Assembly (NCBI GenBank): GCA_914767715.1
Contig: OU612065.1
Location: 1,858,001 to 1,922,000 of the forward strand
Direction of reading: 5' to 3'
Length of the DNA stretch: 64,000 nt
From: Membranipora membranacea
Taxonomy: Eukaryota; Bryozoa; Gymnolaemata; Cheilostomatida; Membraniporidae
In this document: positions 1 to 11,384 of the stretch, piece after piece
Layout: each line of letters opens with the position of its first letter
Position numbering within the stretch: the first letter of the stretch is position 1
Translations under genes and position numbers: made by a program
Notes under the pieces: model-generated
What the model was told of the DNA's origin: nothing
What the model saw: the letters and a program-made list of their open reading frames with translations, nothing else
The model's database searches: none

Positions 1-298
1 TCTGTGAAGTTTATATCATATCTAAGATAAGAATTGACCTCACATCTGATAAAGACACCAGGCCTACCCTTCATCATTCTGTGAAGTACAAGTGAATGAT
101 GAAAACGGTCATTAGGCTGGCTATATATCCTGTATATGCATGTCGTAAATTTGGCTCTGAGCTGCTGATTGATTTGTGCAAGCTGTTGACAGTTTTCCCT
201 TCAACGACCACCCAAGATTTTTATTCTCATATTCCATGAATATCATTGGATTCAATTTCACCCATTTATGCTATATCTGATACATTTGCTTATTTCAG

Positions 299-3200
299 GT
301 CTCTGGAACTAAATGCTAATGCGGAAGGATTGCAATCAGTGTTATCTGAACAGCTTGGCAAAAGTGAGTTTTGGATTATGTGGTCTAATCCTCAAAATAC
401 TTCATCTACAAGCATATTAAACAGGTCCTTGATCATAGACTAAGTGTAACAACCTAAGATGGTAATTTACATGTGGTTATAGCAGATGAGTTTGCTAGGC
501 TCTCCAGTGTTGGCTGTGACCATGGATACTACACTTCCTGTCATTCCCTATCTTAGTGTAGTGCAGTTTGTCTGCTCCCCTATCATGATCTTCCAGACAT
601 GGAATATGGAGATTTCCCCGTCAAATGATAAATTCAGAGAAACCTCAGCGTACATTATTGTCATTATCATTGAATAAAATATTTTTACAGCAGTACGGGC
701 TAACCAGAAACTCAGCGAAGAATTGAATGCTGCGAGAGCTACCATCGAGAAACTTCAATGTGAAGTGCGTGATTATGTAAGTTAATTAAAGAGAATAAAT
801 AAGAAAAAGGTTGTGATGGCTGACGCTGACCAGTTACCCTCCAAAAAGTTGTGTTTATTATATTTGTTTAGCCCGCTGATTACTTTTGATCGATCATCGC
901 TCACCATGCTCACCTTTTTATATTGAAACACAGGCCTTATATATAGTGCGATAAATGTTTTATGTATAAGAGCAGATAGAATTTGTAGTTTTAGCTGAGG
1001 CGATGCATTACAGCAGAGCAGCTCTCTCCTCTGTTTTGTACTGTTGTCATACTGACTGATCTGTGCCCTTGTTTTTGATAATTGATTAAACATTGCAAGC
1101 TTGATGAGTTTCACATATGGAGCTGACGTTAACATTCCCTAAAATCTACTGCGTAGCGAGTAATGTTTTTTCAACCCGTAAATGGATGCCATTATGATCA
1201 GTAAATTGCGATATCATGATATTTTCAGGGAATCTAATTTTATTGTGCCAATTCAGCCTGACATCAATTTAACTTCTGGTGAATCAATTCACACTCTTTA
1301 ACAGTTTGAAAATATTTATTACCATTTTGCCAATGCTAGAAAGCTTCAGGCAGGTGTTGTTATTATTGGAACACACTAAAATAAATACTGACAGGCCCAA
1401 GTTGCTCTAATCATACCATAATCTGCAACAAGTTGAGATGTACTTGTTTCACACTCTGTGACAAAGGTCTGGTGTGGCCTATAAATAAGAGCAGCCAATG
1501 ATTGAGAGCTGAGTTCTGTGAATTCAGTGATAGTTTGTTAATGTGGCCAGTTTGTGGTCTGTTATGTGGTTCTGTGGGCTGTTTGCTCTAGATTCCAGAT
1601 TCTGCACTGAAAGAGAGGGAATTGCTTACCTTCTTTTTAATGTTTGTTTAGACATAGATCGTATGAGACATGTTTATGTGTGATGATTTTTTGCGCTGTT
1701 TATCTGCAATTTGCGGTTCTGCAAAAAAATAGTGTCCGCTGTAACTGTAGCTTCTATTATAACTAGATGTGGTGTGTCAGGCTGATGAGACGCTCACTAG
1801 CTCTGACCTCAGTCTCAAGTCACCCTCCAAACTATATTTATCATTAACAATCTGATGTTGTGATGTATTTTAATTGTGTTTTGTATTGCAGAGAGCATTG
1901 TACAAGAATAACAATCAGGACAGTTGTGGTGACAGGACATCACTGGTGTGGCACTCAGCCCCCCAGAGGCAGCACTCCGCCCCTGATATCTTACCCCCTC
2001 ACTCCTCCTTCCATCACACGTCGTCATCAACCTCAAACAGGTATGCAACAAAAAGTTTCATCTCTCTATAGGCTCTATAATATTGTTATTCGGTCTACAG
2101 TGAGCCCAAATGTCCAGCAGTAAAATTTGAGCCCAACAGTCTCAAGCCCAGATAAAGATGTCTCTTATGAATGGTTATGTTTCTGACTTAGCCTGTTTTC
2201 GATACTTGCCGATTTTTAAAGAATGATTGACTTACGAATAGATAGTAAGAGGTGTAGAACATTGTCATAACAAGTCTTGATGAAATATTCTTTGAACATT
2301 TACGCTAATAATACTGTGTAGAGATCATCATTCAAGGTCTGTGGTAATACTACTTGTAAGGTTTGCTAATACTAGTATTAAGATTAAGTACCTGTTTACC
2401 ATTGCAGCCTGGTATGTTTGTATGTTGTATGGGGTTTTACATTTGACGTTTCACATTGTAGGGATCTCCCTGCGCGTGCTGCTATTCTTCCCTCATGCCA
2501 AATGTGCGCTGAAGTACAAGCCTCATCAATAAATGGTGCAATGTCGTCGAGATTGTTTAAACATGATTCACTCACACTTTTCACCAGGTATTATATCATT
2601 TACGGAATCTTATATTGTATAATTCTGTGATATATGTCTCTGCTCGCTCACAGACTGTCACATGTTTATGGCTTTCGCTGTAATGTTAATCATGTCAAGA
2701 AGATCAAAGGTCTCTGAACCATATCTTTCACTCTGGAAATTGAAAATTTTTCAACACTCAACAAGATAAACATGATCAACATCACGCTCCTTTTTTATTC
2801 AGTGAGAATACTTTGGTGAATCTTGAAGACAGTGTATTGACTAGTAACAACCAGTGTGGTACTGTGCGATATATTGGACACATAGATGGATTTGCTCCAA
2901 CCTGCCTCTTTGTAGGCTTACAACTTTCTGAAAAAGGTTTGTGTACTGCTTCTTAATTATAATTAATTACAATAAAACATACATAATGAATAATATAGAA
3001 TATATTGAGGTAATATGTGTTATTTTCTTTTTTTATTACTTGTCTTGTTTATATGCTATATAGTGAACACTGCGTGGTAGGGTCGGGTAGCAGTTAACAC
3101 AATAATTATTCCACAGAGTATTTTTCCGCTTCATCCCCCACTCTGATTATATATATCACTTTAAGATATGATTTTGATAAACAAATTTTTTAGTTGCTGG

Positions 3201-4895
3201 TGGACTGGATGGAACATACAATGGAAAGAAATATTTCAGTTGTCCAAAAGGAAGAGGGATATTTGTTCAAGCTCAAGATGTAGTCAACATTATTACAAAA
3301 AAGGTAAGTCGGTATACAAGGCGTTCAGCGAATAAATCACATCCTGTATCAAATAACTGCCCACCATAACACCATGCAAAAGTAAAGGAGGACCAACAAT
3401 GCGCTCTCGCTCTGTGTTGTGCCTTGTTTCTTAGTGTGTGAGAGTCATTGGCTCACATGCACCTGAATGTAGAGTGACATGACAGTAACGCAAGAGATCA
3501 ATGAGATAACATGGAGCTCAAGCGCTTTCCAACTTTGTCCAAGTGGTGTTTAGGGAGAATATTGTTTGGATATATCTAGCTCGAATACAAGCCCTGCCAC
3601 TGAAAGCACTGTCATTACACCTAAGCGGATCGCACAATCATTTCAATAACTTACTTGCTTTAGGCTAATGTCAGATTTCTTGAACGGAGGTATTATATCT
3701 CCATTATCCGAATGGTTTCATTACTTATTTTGCAGCAAGCGGCAGTTTTAAATAAGAGTAAGAAATCGGCTTTGAGTGCTAATATAGAAGAGTCGGCCGC
3801 CTCCTCCTCAAGTAGTGGAAGCGCTGCAGGGTTAGTCAGCAAACTCAGGAAGGCTGTCAACCTACGGCATACTAACAGCCATAAAAGAATATCTTTACCC
3901 ACAAGCCCAACCAGCCCGCTTGGCCCATCAAGCACACAATCAAGCAGTTCTAGTGCGGCCGCCATCGCTAGTAAAGAACCTAAACCATCATCATCTAACG
4001 CAGCAGTACAATCAAACGCAGAACCAAATAACCTAACCTCTTCTCTTAACAAAACTACAACACCAGGGGAAACATCTCATGCCCGCAATACCAGGTATGG
4101 ATCATGTTGTTAGTTCAAGCGCCTACAAGTGGGACATTGTGGCATTCTATTATTGATTGCAGAAAAGGGATAGGTCATGGAATACTACAAAATCCTACAA
4201 AGAGCCATTTCAACCCACAAACTATTGCATAGATAGAAAAGGGTTATCAATGCTGCTCTTGTATAGAAAACTTTATGACAAGGTTTATGTGGCTAAGTTA
4301 TGTTGATTGCCAGTGCCACTGCGATGGTTCAAGTCATAAAAAAGAGCCATCCTCTGTTAAAAAAAATTCAATTTGATCCAAATCACAAAATAAGCCGATA
4401 CCTGACCAGGTTTTAGACATGTATGTTAGTTAGGTCAGATATTTGTTAACCTTGTGCTTATCTGTGGAGTTCTCTCTTCACAAGGCTACCCATTCTGACA
4501 CTAATCACATACAAGGCAGGGTCGTTTAAAATGATAAATTGATAGTGTCCTTTCCCCAGAACTAGTGTCAACAGGCAGAACACCAGGCAGAACACCAGGT
4601 GGCACCTTCAAAAATTGGAGGCTACCAGGGCAGTGAGCAGCTCAATATACATTATGTTGTTTTTGTAACACATATGTTCTATTTATGTCAGTGGGAGTTC
4701 AGCTACAGGATTACCCGAGGGATTTGTGTGAGATTTACCACACTAGTTGTCTTCATCTTGCCACTAAGTCTTCCTCTTTCATTCACGGACATCAGTAAAT
4801 CATTAGAATGGTTTATTAATGAGCTTCATAGCAAACAACCTGACAGAGAATTGGAGAATTACAACCTCTACGCTAAGACTTTCCATGGTGTTTAG
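299..4895 (+). CDS. CAP-Gly domain protein with coiled coil, 3' part (5' end outside window)
   Basis: Nine coding exons keep phase: 299-363, 691-776, 1892-2040, 2462-2587, 2803-2936, 3194-3303, 3736-4094, 4560-4598 and 4796-4895 (TAG stop). The first two encode a heptad-like, charged helical stretch (e.g. QKLSEELNAARATIEKLQ), so a coiled coil is likely. Exons 5 and 6 encode a CAP-Gly domain, visible as CGTVRYIG, then FVGLQL, then GLDGTYNGKKYFSCPKGRG and IFVQAQDV. CAP-Gly domains bind C-terminal EEY/F tails of tubulin and EB proteins. The usual GKNDG signature is replaced by GLDGT, so ligand binding may differ. Exon 7 is Ser/Pro/Ala-rich and basic, as in microtubule-binding linkers. The last two exons are the least certain; they were chosen because both junctions are in phase and give a clean stop. 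I do not recognise the exact family member. A centrosomal or microtubule-plus-end role is inference from the domain. Confidence 0.8.
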
Positions 4896-5593
4896 CTCAC
4901 AGAAATCTCAGAGCATTCGGTGTGAGAGAAATCCCCACCGTTTACTACACCTGATATGGGTTCAGTAAAGCTAGGATGTAATATTCGAATAAACATTTTG
5001 TGGAAAATTTGTATTATTCCTGGTGATTATAGGCTATGTACATATAATATGTATATGTCTCCTCATTTATACATCAATTCATGCAGTTCTATTTTGCTAA
5101 TAATATAATTATTTATATGAAAAAAAAACTTTGTTTCATAAGATTCATGAAAACTAAATTTTAATCATTTTGGTGCCTTTGTCCCATGGGGTACTGGCTG
5201 AAGTAGAGAGTATGTTGTAAGTCAGCCTTGTGCTTGCGAAGAAGATTGGCAGTACCCATGTTTCTAGATTATTATTTTTTACATGTTTGTTAAAGCTAAC
5301 ATATGACAAAAGGGTTATCCCCTTGCTGACAGATTGATGTGCAGATTTTGTTATCATAAGTCAAACCACGCATAATTTCTTTTTAAGAGTCGCAGATTCT
5401 ATTAACAATTATTTTTAGTTATATGTTTGTAATAAAACTTGTCATTTTGTAACAATACAGACTAAAAGCGTAGTCTATTTTCATTGGCCGGCTGAGATAC
5501 AGGTGAAATGACACTAGTAGATTGATCTGTACGAAGTGTATTGACAAATCATAGCTTGATAGAAAAGACATAAATAGCATTGACGTGATCACT
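4896..5593. other. Convergent intergenic spacer
   Basis: About 700 bases between the stop codons of two genes that point at each other. It is AT-rich and has no coding pattern. It must hold both 3' UTRs, of which only the plus-strand AATAAA is obvious. Confidence 0.6.
4988..4993 (+). promoter_or_regulatory. Candidate polyadenylation signal AATAAA of the CAP-Gly gene
   Basis: A canonical AATAAA lies 93 bases after the TAG stop of the plus-strand gene, at a normal distance for a 3' UTR. No downstream element was verified. Confidence 0.45.
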
Positions 5594-8500
5594 TCATTTT
5601 TTGAGACCGGCAGTATTGAATTTGAAGAATATAATGTCACCATCAAGGACTACATACTCCCTTCCTTTCTGCAGGTATTTACCTGCCGCCTGTAAGAAAA
5701 TTGTGGAATAATATAATTTCAATGAACTGTGATCTTCAAACTAAGGTAATTGTCAGTGACACTTGAAAAGGGATAATATTGAAACGACCGCCAAGAATAT
5801 TGTACTTGAGGCCACAACCGCCTAGGACTTTGCCAGCGTTTTGTACGAAGTATGGACAGCTGGGATAGCACATAAAATATTAATGTACAAACCTTGGCAC
5901 CGTTCTCTGACCCATGCTCCTTGAAATCTTCAAACTTCATCACCTCAGCCATGATAAAACCTTTCTCAAAGTCTGTATGGATTCTACCAGCAGCTTGGGG
6001 AGCCTTGGTACCTTTCTATAAAAAACAAATGTGCGAAAGTTTTGTAGGCTACGCAACCACAAGACTACCGTAAATGATATTATAGCCAAGATGAAATAAT
6101 TGCAAATATGGATTACAAGATTAATCCCCATAGGGATTATGTTCACACAATAAAGCATGAGAAATATTACAATGTACTTACCTTGAGAGTCCAGGCCTTA
6201 ACCTCATCTTTACCAGCAGTGAAGAAATATTCAAGGTGAAGAGCCTTGAACCCATTGGTAATTATTTTATCTAGGCAGCTAAAATAAAAACGCCACTCGG
6301 TAGAGATGCATCGAACACTCATCATTATTAATGCTACAAATCTAACACCAGAAGAAAGTCAATGGACTATTTTTTTAGGCCTGAAGCCTTTGATGTTGAG
6401 GAAGACCTGAAACTGTCATCATACATGACATCAAGTAATTAGAGTCTCTCAATCTTCTTAGTGACAGCAGGGTTTTCTAGCAAGTCACAAATGTTCCATG
6501 TCTTGTCAAGCTGAGACTCCAAGAATTATTGTCATACCAAAAAATTATGTCTGCTCATAAATGGGAAGCGTTCATATTAACATATAGCCTGACAAGATAA
6601 TTCTGAATGGAGCAAGGACGATCATAAAAACCTGGTAGTCTCTTTCTGCTTTAGGAGAGTCTCACATTCTTCGGGTGATAAGTCATTGAGTTCCTGCTCC
6701 AGTGCAGCACTCCATGGTATGATAACTCCTCGAGGGTCATTCGCATCAACCCACTGCTTTATCTTCAACAGCCTAGGAACAAGGAAAATCAGAAAACATC
6801 TATGTAACCGTAGCCATTTATTTCATTCCATGGGACGAAGCCCTTCAAATATGAAAAAAAATCACAAAGATGTGAATATGAGAAGAATCTCAGCTTAGAA
6901 AATGCCAGGCTTATTAGAAACATCAAGACTTATGCCATTGCTACCCTTAGATCTCTAGCTCTGCTGGGATATAATTATTCCAAATTTGTTAAAACATAAG
7001 ATATCTTACTGCTCCCGTTAACAGAGAACAAAAATGAAGCAGGGACTCACTCCCTCACTAAGATATCATCAGATAATGGTTCTGGAAGTTCATCTTTGAG
7101 AAACCACTTGTGCAAGCTTCTAGATGAGATTACAAAAGACCATGTGGTCTTAGTTTTCCTGCCCATTCCATAAAATGAGTTATTCAGGAATTCACAGCCT
7201 TAACCTCTGTTAGTACCAGAAACCTCCAATTACAGAATGTTCGGTCAGTTTCCTTGATTCTGTAATGCCTGGGTCACTGGTAGTGGTGTACCCTTTTCTA
7301 ATAGATAATACCATATTGGAATATCACTACAACACAGGCAAAGTTTAAGCCATAGACATAACATCAAACCTAGAGAGTACACTATATGCAGCATTAGTGA
7401 AGCATTAGTGAGGCACTTAGTTGTGGCGATGTTACACTACTGAATTGTGTAGTAGCAATGATTTTATCTTTGTTTTGCAGATTGTAATTAATGTTCTTTA
7501 TTGATAATACGATCAATTTCAATCGGATTTTTGAGTTTGAAAATTGCCATCTATTCTCACCATTGCTACAACACCATTAATTGGCGTTATGTCATCCTGA
7601 AGTGATTGCCTCAGTCCCTCAAAGCCACATTTAGTATTCCGCCTAGGTTTATGTTTAAGTCTGTGGTTAAAGAACAAGAGCAAAGCAAAATTTTCTCGTT
7701 TCACAATATGATGAATTAGACTTCAAATTTGCAGCGCTCACCATTTATTCTTCTTCCTGATATAGTCTTTCTCAGACAGGTTGATCAGGTATATAATGGG
7801 TTTTGCTGTTATGAAGAGAAGTTCATTAAGGATCTCTATCTCCTTGTTATCCCATTTTCCAAACCTGACAGGCTTATTTTCAGTCTCAAGCAGATCCTTG
7901 ACTTTCATCAACACCTCCTTCAACCAGGAATAAACACAATTTACATACTACAATTATGAAGTTATCTGACCATTTAAAATGATATATATGCACAGGATAA
8001 AGGTTTATGTGTAGTACAATCTCGCAGATATAAGATTTGGACTGACATCTGATTTAAATATGAATCATTTTAACAAGTGATTATATATAACCATATCTCA
8101 CATATTCAGCCTTCATCTGTTTGTCACGGTCCCTCTGTTTAGCGACTATTTCCAGTCTTTTATTGAGCTGCTCAAGGTCCTTAGCTCTGAGTTCATGGAA
8201 TATAACATCAAGATCACGGACAGGATCAACTTCACCCTCAATGTGTGTCACGTCGCTGTCCTCAAACGCCCCTGAAATAAAATGTGATGGCATGTACTGT
8301 TTGACTTCTTGTTTGTTTTGTCTTTTTCTGTTTTTATCTTTCTTACTGAAAGACTTAATAAATATTATTATTGCCTGTGGTAAAACCATTGTAGCATGAT
8401 ATGCAGGCCTAAGCCAGTTCAAGGGCTTATACATTGCCGAGGCCGATGGGCGGGTCATTTCATTATTATTGACAATGAAAGACCACTACCATTAACGGAG

Positions 8501-9502
8501 GAAAAGTTCAAGTACCAGGTACTAGGATACTGCCTGTGTCATATAAGGCAACCACCAACCGCTGACGGCATGTAACAACTTACTGGACATGTGGAAAATG
8601 GCATCACACTGTTTGATATGAGAGAGGAAAGCATTTCCCAGTCCTTGACCTTCAGCAGCACCTTTCACCAGACCAGCAATATCCAACACACTCAGATAAG
8701 CTGGAACCTTGCTGTGAGCAGGAGAAATCATAATATAAATGTGTGTAGTATGCCTTGCTGACAACTGTAACTATCTAATTGTGTGTACCAACAATGTTAA
8801 ATTGGGTAATTTACATAGAATAACAGGAAGTATAGTAACAGTAAGACTCACCTTGCTGGTTTGTGAAAGTCACACAGGAAGTCCCATCTCTGGTCAGGAA
8901 CAGCAACCCGAGCTTCATTTGGATCAATTGTACAGAAAGGGAAGTTCTCAGCTGGTGCAGAAGACTTTGTCATCACATTGAAAAAGGTTGATTTCCTGCA
9001 GTAAAGTTATGTTAGCTAGTATTTTAGAGTAGAACATTATGAAATTCTACGTGAGCCAAACCATCTTCTTAGTCATCACAAAATTCCGCTTTCCTATGCT
9101 GAAGATATCTAAACTTTTCTCATGCTTCGCAAATCAAGAAGCTAAATGGATTGACCAGCATAGGCAGTTTTCACCAGCTGTCATTATGTTCCAAAATGAA
9201 AACCATGCACTCATCTATTTTAAAACCAGCAATGACAAGGGAGAAACAAAATAAATTGTCTGATGGTTATAGTTTTCAAGGATCTCAACACTTTTGCAAT
9301 CTGTTTCTTGCAACTGTGGGAATCCTTTGCAAACTATAATCATCGTTCGGTTTTATATGTTACAGCTTTAGTGAATGAATATTCAAAAAGTGTAGACTTA
9401 CCCAACATTAGGAAGACCGACAATGCCTATTTTGATGTTAGTACTGAGCCTTCCCATAAGAACGGGAGGCTCCTCCACTGGCTGCTTCTTTTTGGGAGGC
9501 AT
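5594..9502 (-). CDS. OLA1: Obg-like ATPase 1 (OLA1/YchF family), complete
   Basis: Nine exons join in phase: 9402-9502, 8852-8995, 8584-8711, 8102-8271, 7742-7917, 6632-6772, 6182-6278, 5893-6015 and 5594-5689. They give 391 residues; the human protein has 396. The start is [14 protein letters not shown]. Motifs are the P-loop GLPNVGKST (residues 29-37), DIAGLVKGA (92-100) and [14 protein letters not shown] (from 227). NLSE replaces the NKxD guanine-specificity motif; this change is known to make OLA1 prefer ATP. The C-terminal TGS domain shows [20 protein letters not shown] and ends [19 protein letters not shown]1 is a cytosolic P-loop ATPase linked to translation control, the integrated stress response and centrosome regulation. 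No break or lost key residue is seen. The 970-base intron between exons 5 and 6 contains dispersed repeat sequence. Confidence 0.96.
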
Positions 9503-10451
9503 AATGAACCTCACAAACTACAAGAAAGGAAATGTAAGAGTCAGTCAGAGTGGTCCTGTACAACATGAAAATGTATTTTGTGCCATTAGACCGCCCCCCC
9601 CCCCCCAACCAATGATCCAGCAGACATAGAAGAAATAATAAAATACTGATTTTATACAGGATCCTCTACTTTCAACACTATGAAACTATTATGGATATGG
9701 TTTTCTTATTTCATCACCATTGGGAAAACCCTTCTACTTTTTAGAAGAGATATTCTTTGGCCAGCCAATAATATTTTTGTTGTTTTCACTTTCAGGATCA
9801 GACATTTACTTTTGGCAAGCCCAAGGTGGCATGTGTCTCCCTTAGATTTCATATGGTTAAATAATTGCCTCCTGTGAGTTGACATCTAAATGTCTGCGCC
9901 AACAAAAGACAAGATCAGCGCTACATTGTGAAGAAGCTGTTTTCTTTTGGACATAACATGTTCTGACTTTCATACACCAATGCCATGATCATAATTTTAA
10001 CTTCAAGTAAAATACTAGCTGCAATTCACAACAACCTGCATATTGTTGTATTTTGATCTACATCAGAGTATATAGGCTACAAGCAATAACCTAGTTAATT
10101 GTTTAATGTGTATGAATGCAGTATCCAAGGGGGGGGGGGGGTATTTGGTGGTGATGATGACATTATTATGAATATTAACTTATGTATTTAATATAATATC
10201 ATATATATTATATATATATTAAACCCAGGAGTCACACTTACACTACAGGGTTCCCTGTAACCCCTTTGTTTGATTAAACCACAGGTCTAATTCAAAACCT
10301 ATTATTGTTTTTGTTGTTTACAACAAAAACTTAAGGGGGAGAGGCAGTCAAACATTGCAAAGTAAATCCCCAAGCATCTTCTACAAGTCAGTATCCTGTA
10401 ACAGATAGTCACACATCAAACTACAACTAAGAAACAACACAACCAAACAAG
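9503..10451. other. OLA1 upstream flank and 5' region of a LINE
   Basis: No host coding pattern. It should contain the OLA1 5' UTR and promoter on the minus strand, though no TATA or initiator is distinctive. It carries a run of C at about 9595-9607, a run of G at about 10130-10141, an AT dinucleotide patch near 10200 and a 10-bp perfect stem (10307-10316 with 10321-10330). The last part before 10452 is probably the 5' UTR of the following LINE. Confidence 0.5.
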
Positions 10452-11384
10452 ATGGCTGCCAAGAACAACAAAGAGAGAGACTCATCCAGCTATTCTTCTA
10501 CTACTAGCAGTACACTCTACTTATGTGGCTCATGTAAACACCCTGTAGACTGGGCACAGAAGGGAGTTCTTTGTGAAGAATGCGATACCTGGTATCACAT
10601 ATCTTGCCAAGCAATCCACTCAGAACAGTACTCCAAACTTGACCATTCAAGTGTCCTTTGGACTTGCTCCTGCTGCAACAATAGCAACTATTCTACAACT
10701 TCACCAGCAATAGTCTTGGAGGAATCGCTGCTTGAATCCACCAAAACATCACAGAGCACCTCAACTGAGATAAGCATTGACTCACTTGACGACAAACAGC
10801 AGCCAATCCATGAATCCTCTCCTAAGAAGTTCAGACCAACAGACTCTGCCAAACATGGCAGGGCTCTCAGAGTTATCAATGTAAACTGCCAATCCATTGC
10901 AGGGAAGAAAGGGGCATGGATAAACCTGCTGCATACTACGAAACCTGACATAATAATTGCCACTGAAACATGGCTAGACCAGTCGGTTGGTAATGCTGAA
11001 CTAGAAAGTGATGGCTATACTATAAACAGACGCGATAGAAAGACAGGCACCCATGGAGGTGTACTCATTGCCGTAAACTCAGCCATTACAAGCACAGAAG
11101 TAAACCACAAGTCCAACGCTGAGATTCTGTGGGTAAAAATCTAATGTGTAGGGTATCGTGGTATATATATTGCCTCATGTTACCGATCAAATGTCTCAGA
11201 TAAGACATTTACCCAACTATTGAGGAAATCCTTGGGGAAGCTCGAAGCTAAAAGACCAAAGGCCATCATAATTGGAGGCGACTTCAATTTCCCAGGGTGA
11301 GACTGGACTGATATCACACCGAAACCTGGTACACCATATCCCACCCTACTCAATGATTTCAACGACCTTATCAATGACTTTGAC
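10452..11384 (+). pseudogene. LINE ORF, N-terminal part: PHD finger and EEP endonuclease with stops
   Basis: The PHD finger shows paired cysteines CGSCKHP and CEECDTWYHISCQ, then WTCSCC. A Ser/Thr-rich linker follows. The endonuclease begins at VINVNCQSIAG and continues through ETWLDQ, GGVLIAV and GGDFNFPG. These correspond to the catalytic Asn, Glu and Asp-Asn motifs of apurinic-like endonucleases that nick the target DNA. TAA at 11142-11144 falls after ILWVKI, and TGA at 11298-11300 directly follows FNFPG. The sequence resumes in the same frame after each stop, so both are simple point changes. The usual SDH motif reads SDQS, so the final catalytic histidine is also lost. Confidence 0.85.

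Noticed and set aside
3693-4052. Minus-strand open frame opposite CAP-Gly exon 7
   Set aside because: It is the antisense shadow of a serine-rich exon; the plus-strand frame fits flanking splice sites in phase.
5750-5842. Alternative last exon of OLA1 (minus-strand frame with [16 protein letters not shown])
   Set aside because: It looked like the end of the TGS domain but joined out of phase. The true last exon at 5594-5689 joins in phase and matches [10 protein letters not shown], so this is chance.
6448-6522. Coding-like minus-strand frame in the OLA1 intron ([19 protein letters not shown])
   Set aside because: Only about 25 codons, cannot be joined in phase to OLA1 exons, and too short to separate from chance.
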